Part shown: positions 1 through 6,252 of the stretch, in pieces
Layout: each line of letters begins with the position of its first letter
Numbering within the stretch: position 1 is the stretch's first letter
NCBI GenBank assembly: GCA_964463985.1
Contig: CAYXEK010000043.1
Coordinates: forward strand, 1-28,725
From: JAXGPF01 sp964463985
GTDB taxonomy: Bacteria; Verrucomicrobiota; Kiritimatiellia; JAAZAB01
Length of the DNA stretch: 28,725 nt
Direction of reading: 5' to 3'
The notes under the pieces: generated by a model
What the model was told of the DNA's origin: nothing
Databases searched by the model: none
What the model saw: only the letters and a program-made list of their open reading frames with translations
Translations under genes and position numbers: made by a program

Positions 1-118
1 GAACATGGCCAACGACCTCTTGGCCGCCGCATTACAACGTGAACTCGACCAAATTGATGAAAAACTCTTCTTCGATGTGTTCAATATCCGTGCCATATCA
101 ACGCAAAAATCCCAATAA
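1..118 (+). CDS. 3' end of an unidentified gene (partial)
   Basis: A frame open from base 2 runs for 38 codons to a TAA at 116-118. The peptide has an amphipathic, helix-like middle (LLAAALQRELDQIDEKLFF) and a polar tail, and I do not recognise it. It reads opposite to the two cassette genes to its right. If it is real it is either an inverted cassette gene or lies outside the array. A 38-codon open stretch can arise by chance, so support is weak. Confidence 0.35.
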   Translation, partial: NMANDLLAAALQRELDQIDEKLFFDVFNIRAISTQKSQ

Positions 119-373
119 AGCAACAACACTTAAACACGACAAGTAAAGACGGGGCGCCTACACGTCACGCCCAATTAAAAAGCGAATAGGCTCTCATTAA
201 ACAAGCCAGGCCAAACACATATCCATCAATTATCACGACAAATCATCCATCATTTTTTGTGATCGCTCTCATCATACCCCACGGCCAATTGTGTCCGCTA
301 CCCCTGATTCAGTACGAAATAATTTGGCGGAATCTCCACGGCAGAATGTGGCGCGCCACACCTTTGTTTATGT
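119..373. other. AT-rich noncoding stretch left of the attC-like site
   Basis: No convincing gene is visible on either strand in these 255 bases. The stretch is clearly richer in A+T than the region right of 3248. If the integron reading is right, this is the start of the second cassette or the end of the array. I see no second folded attC-type site here. Confidence 0.4.
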
Positions 374-451
374 GCCCTACGTGTGCCCTCACCCTCAAAA
401 TGACCCGCGTCCGCGCGGGTCATTTTGTAGGTGTGCAGGGCTTTGTTCGGC
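374..451 (-). other. attC-type recombination site (integron cassette end)
   Basis: This is a 78-bp imperfect palindrome with attC architecture. Bases 385-409 pair with 414-441 over 25 bp around a 4-nt loop (410-413). The only interruptions are three unpaired bases, all on one side (428, 432, 436), which resemble attC extrahelical bases. Outside the stem are short unpaired spacers (381-384 and 442-444), then outer boxes GCCCTAC (374-380) and GTTCGGC (445-451). Each outer box differs by one base from RYYYAAC/GTTRRRY. The site begins 3 bp after the stop codon of the minus-strand gene at 454, the usual cassette position. The inner part alone could also act as a terminator. Confidence 0.72.
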
Positions 452-453
452 AG

Positions 454-786
454 TCAGTCTTTCTTCTGGTTCTTGGTGTAGTCGCTGAAGAACTGGTTCA
501 CGGCCTGTTGCAGTCCGTCAGATAGTGGGTTCTCCTTAAACATGTCCCGATTGACCGGCACACATGTAATGGGAACCCATCGCCCCCTGGAATCAGGGGC
601 GAGAAGCATTTCTCCCAGTGAACCGTCATCAGATAGGTAGACAGTTGGGGCATTGATGTCGCCAAACACATCTTGATGCTTCTGTAAGTTTTCAAGGATG
701 AGCTGAGCGAGAGGGCTCGCCTTGAGATCCTCTGCTTCAGGATGCTGCGATCCATTCGCTGCCTTGAAGTCAAGCCATGTAATCAT
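454..786 (-). CDS. Cassette-borne hypothetical protein, 110 aa
   Basis: I do not recognise this 110-residue, probably cytoplasmic protein. It has no signal peptide, membrane segment or cysteine-motif pattern, and it is acidic with a lysine-rich tail. A GGGAG ribosome-binding site sits about 6 nt before the ATG. The start lies 23 bp after the beta-barrel gene's stop, so the two are probably co-transcribed. The stop codon is 3 bp from the attC-type site, which makes this the last gene of the predicted cassette. No function is proposed. Confidence 0.75.
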   Translation of the reverse strand: MITWLDFKAANGSQHPEAEDLKASPLAQLILENLQKHQDVFGDINAPTVYLSDDGSLGEMLLAPDSRGRWVPITCVPVNRDMFKENPLSDGLQQAVNQFFSDYTKNQKKD

Positions 787-809
787 CGGTTGCTCCCTGT
801 GAATTGATG

Positions 810-1583
810 TTAGAAAAAGTACATCAGACCAGCTGAGAAGCTGGACTGATTGATAAAGCGCCCCTCAAACCGAATTCCCCATGTGCTATCAAGAGTCAAG
901 CTAATGCCTGCGAACATGGAGAAGGCCCCGTCGTCCTTCAAGTCGCCGGTGCTCTCTTCCGTCCGCTCCTGAATATGGTACTTCAGCTCGTAGTCTTCAT
1001 CGCCGTTGAGTACTGACACCATGAACCCCCCGTAGGGTGTGCAAGTTGTCTTTTCATCTAATTGGATGAACTTCGAGACGGCAAGACCACCATTGATCTC
1101 GAAATACGTTTCTTTTTGGACAAGATCGGGATAGTCAACCCACTCGTATCCGGGTTCAGTGTAATCTACGTACCCATCGTGTTTGTATTCAATCTCAGGG
1201 ATATATGTCGCTGATGCGAAAGCATTCACATTGAGTGCATCGCTGTCGTAAACCTTGATCTTGAGCCCCGCGCCCAGAAGAAGGGCGTTTCCTTCCGATC
1301 CATCCGAATCTGTCGAGCCGATTTCGGCGTAGAGTGATGCGCGAGTGCTGGCGTGATAGTTCAGTCTGGCGATGACACGTGATTCTTCCTGCTCGCCAGA
1401 GTCGGTGCCGCTAAGATAGTCCTGTTCGATATCCCGCTTGTACTGTTCATAGTACACTTCAACATTCCCGCTTTTCCCGATCGCACTCGAATAGAGCGGC
1501 ATTCCAACATCGGTTGCATGGACCGATGAGAATGCCCCGCCAAGCACTGCGACCGCAACGACCGTCTTGAACCAGTTTCTCAT
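810..1583 (-). CDS. Secreted outer-membrane beta-barrel-like protein
   Basis: This 257-residue protein starts with a clear Sec signal peptide: basic MRNWFK, a hydrophobic stretch, and a likely cleavage after SSVHA near residue 23. The mature part has alternating polar and hydrophobic segments, many aromatics and acidic turns. It ends in GLMYFF, and a terminal Phe is typical of outer-membrane barrels recognised by the BAM machinery. A GGAGG ribosome-binding site lies 8 nt upstream of the ATG. It is the first gene after the predicted attI junction, so Pc would transcribe it. Whether it is a pore, an adhesin or a structural protein cannot be said. Confidence 0.8.
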   Translation of the reverse strand: MRNWFKTVVAVAVLGGAFSSVHATDVGMPLYSSAIGKSGNVEVYYEQYKRDIEQDYLSGTDSGEQEESRVIARLNYHASTRASLYAEIGSTDSDGSEGNALLLGAGLKIKVYDSDALNVNAFASATYIPEIEYKHDGYVDYTEPGYEWVDYPDLVQKETYFEINGGLAVSKFIQLDEKTTCTPYGGFMVSVLNGDEDYELKYHIQERTEESTGDLKDDGAFSMFAGISLTLDSTWGIRFEGRFINQSSFSAGLMYFF

Positions 1584-1645
1584 AACCTTCGCCTCCGAGA
1601 GCCTGTTTGTTTTGGCGTGATGACTGGGCTCTCATCAATCATCTT

Positions 1646-1735
1646 GCCGAACAGTATTATTGAGCCTACCTCGTATAAAAAGACAGGCTGTATTGATGAT
1701 GTTTCTTGTAATCGTTATTACGGCTGTTGTCAAGC
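1646..1735 (-). other. Candidate attI-cassette junction
   Basis: On the minus strand GTTCGGC (1652-1646) matches the core-site consensus GTTRRRY except at one position. It lies between the integrase start and the first cassette gene, where attI is expected. Recombination would fall between the G (1652) and TT (1651-1650). I could not define the accessory attI sites, so the right boundary given here is nominal. Confidence 0.45.
1705..1733 (-). promoter_or_regulatory. Pc-like cassette promoter
   Basis: The minus strand carries a perfect -35 TTGACA (1733-1728), a 17-bp spacer, and a -10 TACAAG (1710-1705; four of six consensus bases). It points into the predicted cassette and fires about 50 bp before the junction at 1651/1652. 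This is the position and direction of a Pc promoter that expresses promoterless cassettes. Confidence 0.6.
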
Positions 1736-1782
1736 ACCCAATCTTTTGATTATCAAAATATTATGTTTTTTTGCTTGCGTGC

Positions 1783-1866
1783 GAAGTAGCCTTTATGGAT
1801 ATTATGAAGTAGGTTTTACGCTAATTTACATCCAAAATCCAGCAGTTTCGCACATAAAGCCTACTT
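1783..1866. repeat. Three related 12-13-bp repeats upstream of intI
   Basis: GAAGTAGCCTTTA (1783-1795) and GAAGTAGGTTTTA (1806-1818) are direct copies spaced 23 bp apart, about two helical turns. An inverted copy reads AAGTAGGCTTTA on the minus strand at 1866-1855, eleven bases before the integrase ATG. A TATTAT (1800-1805) with a poor TTGCGT (1775-1780; 19-bp spacing) could be the integrase promoter, and the two direct copies would flank its -10. They may be operators or accessory integrase-binding sites. Confidence 0.45.
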
Positions 1867-1876
1867 GGGATGCACG

Positions 1877-3196
1877 ATGGAATCAAAACTGATCATTTTT
1901 AAGGACTGGGAACAAGCATTGATGGCATCCGTGCCACCGGATCGGCGCCAAGCATACCGCGAAGCTATCGTGAAGTTCAGGTACTGGCTCAAACAGACCG
2001 GCGCATTGCCTGATGTCGAGGCTTTCAGGAAACATTTATCCTGGAAGCAGTCTTATCTTTCCCCCGAACGTTTTGAGATCAGGCGCGCCGCATTAAGATG
2101 GTATTACAGTGAGGGACTGAGACGCATGCATGCTGCCGCACAGAAACAGCCCTCGCATGAGATGTGCCGACGAGACATTGGCGGATTTCAGACGTTCGAA
2201 ATGAACGACGTTCCGACCGCAGGAGCGCGCGATCTGGGCGGCCCGCCGTGGGAGCAAGCGCTGGTTAAACGTATCCGGGAAAAGAATCTGGCATGGACAA
2301 GCGAAAAAACTTACCGGGCGTGGTGTCGGCGCTTTTTGGCTTCGACTGGCGGGAAGCCGGCCGGCGCATTGGATCATGGAGATATACGCAGATGGCTGTC
2401 GGACTTGGCCGTGAAAGGGCGCGTTTCATCTGCCACGCAAAGACAGGCATTAAATGCCGTTGTCTTCTTTTTTCACGAGGTGCTGAAACGCGATCCCGGA
2501 GATTTCAGCGACTTCACTCTGGCGCGGCGCGGCCGCAAAGCGCCTTCCGTTTTGACCCAGGCGGAGTGCAGAAGGCTGTTCGAAGCGATGGATGGAACCT
2601 ACCGGCTGATGGCGGAACTAATGTATGCGGCAGGCTTGAGACTGTCCGAACTTCTGCGATTACGGATAAAGGATGTGGACTTGGAACGGCTGCAACTGGC
2701 GGTGCAGTCCGGTAAGGGCGGCAAAAGCCGGTTAACCATGATTCCGGAGAAACTGGAGCCTTCGCTGAGAGCGCACCGCGAGCGGCTGAGGGAACTCTAC
2801 GCTAAAGACCGCAAAGCCAATCTGCCGGGAGTTGAACTGCCCGAGGCGCTGGCACGCAAGTGGCCGAAGGCCGGGGAAAAATTCATCTGGTCCTGGTTCT
2901 GGCCATCCCGCAACCTGATGCGCGACCACCGCGACGGCATAATCCGCCGTCACCATGTTCTGGATGTGACATTTCAAAAAGCGATCCGTGAGGCGGTGGA
3001 GCGGGCAGGATTCGATAAGCGCGTGTCCCCGCATACACTGCGACACAGTTTCGCCACGCATCTGCTGGCGAGCGGCGTGGGCATCCGCGACGTTCAAGAT
3101 TTGTTAGGACATGTAAATATCTCCACAACCGAAATCTATCTGCATACGGCAAAACATACCGGTATCGGTGTGCGAAGTCCTTTTGAAACTCTGTGA
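1877..3196 (+). CDS. intI: Integron integrase IntI (tyrosine recombinase) with N-terminal extension
   Basis: This 439-residue site-specific recombinase would insert and excise cassettes at attI and attC. The tyrosine-recombinase residues are visible: R255 in AAGLRLSELL, a lysine in SGKGGKSR (about 280-283), H386-xx-R389 in HTLRHSFATH, H412 in LGH and Y421. Between the lysine and the HxxR lies the IntI-specific insert (about 316-360: LPEALARKWP, WSWFW, GIIRRHH). This insert separates IntI from XerC/D. Typical IntI is about 320-340 residues; the surplus is N-terminal, where residues 10-83 resemble the true core-binding domain (125-205), both starting WEQAL. The ATG at 1877 is preferred to an in-frame TTG at 1865. 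The cassette genes diverge from it, as in standard integrons. Confidence 0.92.
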   Translation: MESKLIIFKDWEQALMASVPPDRRQAYREAIVKFRYWLKQTGALPDVEAFRKHLSWKQSYLSPERFEIRRAALRWYYSEGLRRMHAAAQKQPSHEMCRRDIGGFQTFEMNDVPTAGARDLGGPPWEQALVKRIREKNLAWTSEKTYRAWCRRFLASTGGKPAGALDHGDIRRWLSDLAVKGRVSSATQRQALNAVVFFFHEVLKRDPGDFSDFTLARRGRKAPSVLTQAECRRLFEAMDGTYRLMAELMYAAGLRLSELLRLRIKDVDLERLQLAVQSGKGGKSRLTMIPEKLEPSLRAHRERLRELYAKDRKANLPGVELPEALARKWPKAGEKFIWSWFWPSRNLMRDHRDGIIRRHHVLDVTFQKAIREAVERAGFDKRVSPHTLRHSFATHLLASGVGIRDVQDLLGHVNISTTEIYLHTAKHTGIGVRSPFETL

Positions 3197-3197
3197 A

Positions 3198-3220
3198 GCG
3201 GGTTATCCGTAACATCCCGC
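3198..3220 (+). terminator. Short stem-loop directly after intI
   Basis: GCGGG-TTA pairs with TAA-CCCGC around a TCCG loop, with a 3-nt CAT bulge, starting 2 bases after the intI stop. There is no U-tract, so it is at best a weak terminator. Confidence 0.25.
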
Positions 3221-3247
3221 CGATGATGCCTGATTATATCGGGCTTG

Positions 3248-4135
3248 ATGTCTATGCCCACCCCCAACAACCCGCAATTCCGCCCGCCGGCGGAAGCCGA
3301 TAGCCTGGTCCTGCAGGTGGACGTGGGCTGCCCGTACAATGCCTGCGACTTCTGCGGGATGTACCGCGGGATGCGCTACCGGCGCCGGCCTTTGCCGGAA
3401 ATTGAGGCGATGATCGCCGCTGAAGCCCGCGCCCGGCCGGACACACGCCGGGTGTTTCTGGCCGATGGCGATGCCCTGCGCCGCGATTTTGACGAATTTT
3501 CGGCCATCCTGCGCTGTTTGGCCACACACCTGCCGGCCCTGGCGCGGGTCAATACTTACGCCACCGGCAGCGCGATTGACGCCAAAACCGATACGCAACT
3601 AGCCGCCTTGCGCGCACTGAAACTGCACACTCTCTACCTGGGCCTGGAAAGCGGCGACGAGGAAATCCTTAAGCGAATGCACAAGGGCGAAACTGCCGCC
3701 TTGATGATCCGCGCCGGCCAACGCGCCGCCGCAGCCGGCCTGCGCATCTCGGTCATGGTCCTGCTGGGACTGGGCGGGCCGGCGGAATCCACGCGGCATG
3801 CCCGCCAATCCGCCCTGGCGCTCAATGCCATGCAACCGGCATTACTGTCATTTTTAAGGGTTATACCCGTTCCCGGCACGCCCCTCTGGCAGCGCGCTCA
3901 GAATGGATCGTTCGGCCTGTTGAGCGAATATGATTGCGTGGCGGAGTTGCGGGAGATGGTGGCGGGATTGGAATTGAACCACACCGTCCTGCGCGCCAAT
4001 CATACATCGAACGTCGTCCCGCTGGAAGGCCGGCTGCCAAAAGATAAACCGCGCCTGCTGGCGGAATTGGACGGCCTGCTCCGAAGCGGGCAATTGCGCC
4101 GCGATTCACCCGGTCCATTACCGCTGTTCTTGTGA
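3248..4135 (+). CDS. Radical SAM protein with CX4CX2C cluster motif
   Basis: This 295-residue protein is probably a soluble radical SAM enzyme of the COG1032/Elp3-like type without a B12 domain. The SAM-cluster cysteines are C28, C33 and C36 in GCPYNACDFCGMY, spaced CX4CX2C rather than the usual CX3CX2C. LYLGLESGDEEILKRMHKG and the RVIPVPGTPLW segment are typical of this family, so the barrel looks complete. The ATG at 3248 or 3254 is likely; an upstream TTG (3245) is less so, and no strong ribosome-binding site decides it. It stands alone, 51 bp after intI and 780 bp before the next gene. The substrate is unknown. Confidence 0.8.
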   Translation: MSMPTPNNPQFRPPAEADSLVLQVDVGCPYNACDFCGMYRGMRYRRRPLPEIEAMIAAEARARPDTRRVFLADGDALRRDFDEFSAILRCLATHLPALARVNTYATGSAIDAKTDTQLAALRALKLHTLYLGLESGDEEILKRMHKGETAALMIRAGQRAAAAGLRISVMVLLGLGGPAESTRHARQSALALNAMQPALLSFLRVIPVPGTPLWQRAQNGSFGLLSEYDCVAELREMVAGLELNHTVLRANHTSNVVPLEGRLPKDKPRLLAELDGLLRSGQLRRDSPGPLPLFL

Positions 4136-4745
4136 GTTTTTCGTGATTCCGCCGCACCGACCGAGCGGATGACGCGGCGCAAAATATGCAAACGAAGAAC
4201 TGTAGCATCCCATAGAAAACGTTTTGTTCTCTCACCCGTCTTCGTCAAGACTACGGCGGGCAAGCCAATGTCACCAAGCCACAAAGAAGATGCGGATTAT
4301 TCACCACGGAGCCGGATGAGCGGAGGAAGTGCGTTAGCACGCCCGCCTTCGCCAGGCTTCGGCGCGGCACGCACGGAAGGCTCACCACAGGTTCGCCCTC
4401 CAGACGGCGGCCAAGGCGCGGGCCGCGCTGGCGGCACTGACCGTCCTACCGGCACCGTCAGCCCTACCGGCACAAGATTCTTCGTTGCCTTTTGTTCAAA
4501 TCCCAAAATTCCCCTTCGCGGTTTTCGTGTCCTTCGCGGTTGATCAACAGAGGGGCAGAGAAGACAAGGGGTAAAGGATCAAAGGCACAGAGGGGCAGAG
4601 GGGGAGAATCTGGCTCTTTCGCGTTCCTTGTGTTCTTTTGTGGTTAAATTCCTGCCCTTCGTGACCTTCGTGGTTAATCAGCAAAGCCTGGCTTCGGCGC
4701 GGTACGCCAGACAGGCTCACCGCAGGTTCGCCCTCCGGTGGGGAG

Positions 4746-4764
4746 GGCCCGCATTCTGCGGGCC
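4746..4764. repeat. GC-rich hairpin inside repeat unit 2
   Basis: GGCCCGCA pairs perfectly with TGCGGGCC across a 3-nt TTC loop. It is followed by GGTTTT, so it could stop transcription on the plus strand. It lies within the dispersed repeat unit, and its role is unclear. Confidence 0.4.
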
Positions 4765-4830
4765 GGTTTTCCGGCGGCAGGGCGCGGGTTGCGCTGGCGG
4801 CACTGGCCGCTACATTGGATCAATTTTGCA

Positions 4831-4859
4831 TTGACTTGGCCGGCAGGGTGTATCAGTAT
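4831..4859 (+). promoter_or_regulatory. Possible promoter for the oxidoreductase-thi run
   Basis: TTGACT (4831-4836), a 17-bp spacer and CAGTAT (4854-4859) precede the ATG at 4915. The -35 is good and the -10 is poor (3 of 6). This is the first promoter-like sequence before the plus-strand gene run. Confidence 0.3.
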
Positions 4860-4914
4860 GACAATCTTGTGGCTTGTTTTATTCACCAATCTGGCAGGAT
4901 GGAGCGCTTAGAAC

Positions 4915-6249
4915 ATGAAACGCCGTAAACGTTACGCACAGGTGGGCACGGGCGGCCGGGGCCGTTGTTTCCGCGACGCAATTTACAAGGACTGGAGCAA
5001 GCATTGCGAACTGGTGGCTTTGTGCGACAACAATCCCGGGCGCATGGCGCTGTATAACCGGGAAATCACCGGGCAACTGGGCGGCCAGGCGCTCCCGACT
5101 TATTCCGACCGCGAATTCGACAAAATGGTCCGGACCCACCGGCCGGACGTGGTCATCGTCACCACCCGCGATTGTTTTCACGACAAGTACATCGTCCGCG
5201 CCATGGAACTGGGCTGCGACGTCATCACCGAAAAGCCCATGACCATGAACGCGCGGAAATGCCAGGATATCCTGGACACCGCCAAGCGCACCGGCCGCCA
5301 CTTGCGGGTGACGTTCAATTACCGGTACTCGCCCCCGCGCACCCAGGTCAAGGACCTGCTGATGCGCGGAACCATCGGCCGGGTGCTGTCGGTGGAATTC
5401 CAGTGGATGCTCAATACCCGGCACGGCGCGGACTATTTCCGACGCTGGCACCGCCAGAAGAAAAATTCCGGCGGACTGCTGGTGCACAAGGCCACCCACC
5501 ATTTCGACCTGGTGAACTGGTGGCTCTCCGCGTATCCGGAAGAGGTGTTCGCCATGGGCGGACGCAACTTTTACGGCAACGAAAACGGCATGGCGGAGCG
5601 CTACGGGTTCAAGGGGCACGCGGAACGCTGCCTGGCATGCCGTTACCTGAAACGCTGCCCGTTTGCGCTGGACATGCGCGCCTCGCCCAACATGCGCGAC
5701 TTGTACCTCGACTGCGAGAAATACGACGGCTATTACCGCGACCAATGCGTCTTCGGCAAGGGCATTGACATCGAGGACTCGATGAATGTAGTCGTGCGCT
5801 ACAATACCGGCGCTTTCATGTCATACTCGCTGAATGCCTTCCTGCCCTGGGAAGGCTACCGGATCGCCTTCAACGGCACCCGCGGCCGCCTGGAACACGA
5901 CTGCGTCGAAAGCGTTTACGTCAGCGGCGACGGCAATGTCCAGGGCGCCACCATCCCGCGCGGGACCAAAATCCGCCTGTACCCCCATTTCAAGCCGGCG
6001 CGCGATATCCCCGTGGCAGTCGCCAAGGGCGGCCACGGCGGCGGCGACTCGCCTTTGATGACGGATGTCTTTTCACCGCGCCCGCCCGCGGATAAATACC
6101 TGCGCGCCGCCGGCGTGGCGGACGGCGCCATGAGCATCCTGACGGGCATCGGGGCCAACGAAAGCATGCGCACGGGCAAGCCGGTGCAGATCAGCCGGCT
6201 GGTCCGGGGACTGCCCCGCCCGCGGGGCACCAAGATGAAGGAATGGTAG
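4915..6249 (+). CDS. Gfo/Idh/MocA family oxidoreductase with cysteine-rich insert
   Basis: This 444-residue, probably cytoplasmic protein should be an NAD(P)-dependent sugar or polyol dehydrogenase. The Rossmann loop is GTGGRG (11-16) and the family EKP motif is at 106-108. GGLLVHKATHHFDLVNWW (186-203) matches the active-site region. Unusually, residues 239-278 hold five cysteines (C239, C242, C248, C267, C278) spaced CX2CX5C...C...C, which suggests a metal or Fe-S site. A GGAG ribosome-binding site is upstream. The stop is only 3 bp before thiH, so they are probably co-transcribed. The substrate is unknown. There is no secretion signal. Confidence 0.88.
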   Translation: MKRRKRYAQVGTGGRGRCFRDAIYKDWSKHCELVALCDNNPGRMALYNREITGQLGGQALPTYSDREFDKMVRTHRPDVVIVTTRDCFHDKYIVRAMELGCDVITEKPMTMNARKCQDILDTAKRTGRHLRVTFNYRYSPPRTQVKDLLMRGTIGRVLSVEFQWMLNTRHGADYFRRWHRQKKNSGGLLVHKATHHFDLVNWWLSAYPEEVFAMGGRNFYGNENGMAERYGFKGHAERCLACRYLKRCPFALDMRASPNMRDLYLDCEKYDGYYRDQCVFGKGIDIEDSMNVVVRYNTGAFMSYSLNAFLPWEGYRIAFNGTRGRLEHDCVESVYVSGDGNVQGATIPRGTKIRLYPHFKPARDIPVAVAKGGHGGGDSPLMTDVFSPRPPADKYLRAAGVADGAMSILTGIGANESMRTGKPVQISRLVRGLPRPRGTKMKEW

Positions 6250-6252
6250 GTT

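Larger units (their letters stand above)
380..1651 (-). mobile_element. Predicted first integron gene cassette with two genes
   Basis: On the minus strand the cassette would start at 1651, after the G of GTTCGGC (1652-1646). It would end at the G at 380 inside the attC-type site. Joining these ends restores GTTCGGC, the exact complement of the other outer box GCCGAAC (451-445). That is what circularised-cassette recombination predicts. The cassette is about 1.27 kb and carries a beta-barrel gene and a small unknown gene, both reading away from the integrase. A Pc-like promoter lies just outside it. The boundaries are inferred from sequence only. Confidence 0.6.
4136..4914. repeat. Noncoding stretch built from degenerate dispersed repeats
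   Basis: There is no credible gene in these 779 bases. The stretch is a mosaic of repeats. Unit 1 (about 4361-4542) and unit 2 (about 4696-4810) both contain ggcgcgg, ggctcacc and aggttcgccctcc. A related unit occurs at 12365-12520, and unit 1 and that copy also share ttgttcaaatcccaaaattcccctt. Shorter motifs recur: cagaggggcagag at about 4549 and 4582, and ccttcg(t/c)ggtt(a/g)atc. A strong hairpin sits at 4746-4764. Short frames here are made of repeat sequence. Confidence 0.7.

Noticed and set aside
396..427. Simple rho-independent terminator after the 110-aa gene
   Set aside because: The perfect 14-bp hairpin is only the core of a longer stem with extrahelical bases and outer boxes, better explained as an attC-type site. 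It may still stop transcription.
1783..1818. CRISPR-like direct repeats
   Set aside because: There are only two direct copies of 13 bp with a 10-bp gap. There is no array and no cas gene.
1617..1892. A 91-codon plus-strand frame upstream of intI
   Set aside because: It covers the attI/promoter region and overlaps the intI start. It has no ribosome-binding site or domain.
4169..4543. A 124-codon plus-strand frame
   Set aside because: It is built from the dispersed repeat, which recurs near 12365 without keeping the frame.
4815..6252. TPP riboswitch controlling thiH and thiE
   Set aside because: I looked for the conserved THI-box segments (CTGAGA and the later GAACCTGAT-like part) before the oxidoreductase and before thiH and did not see them.
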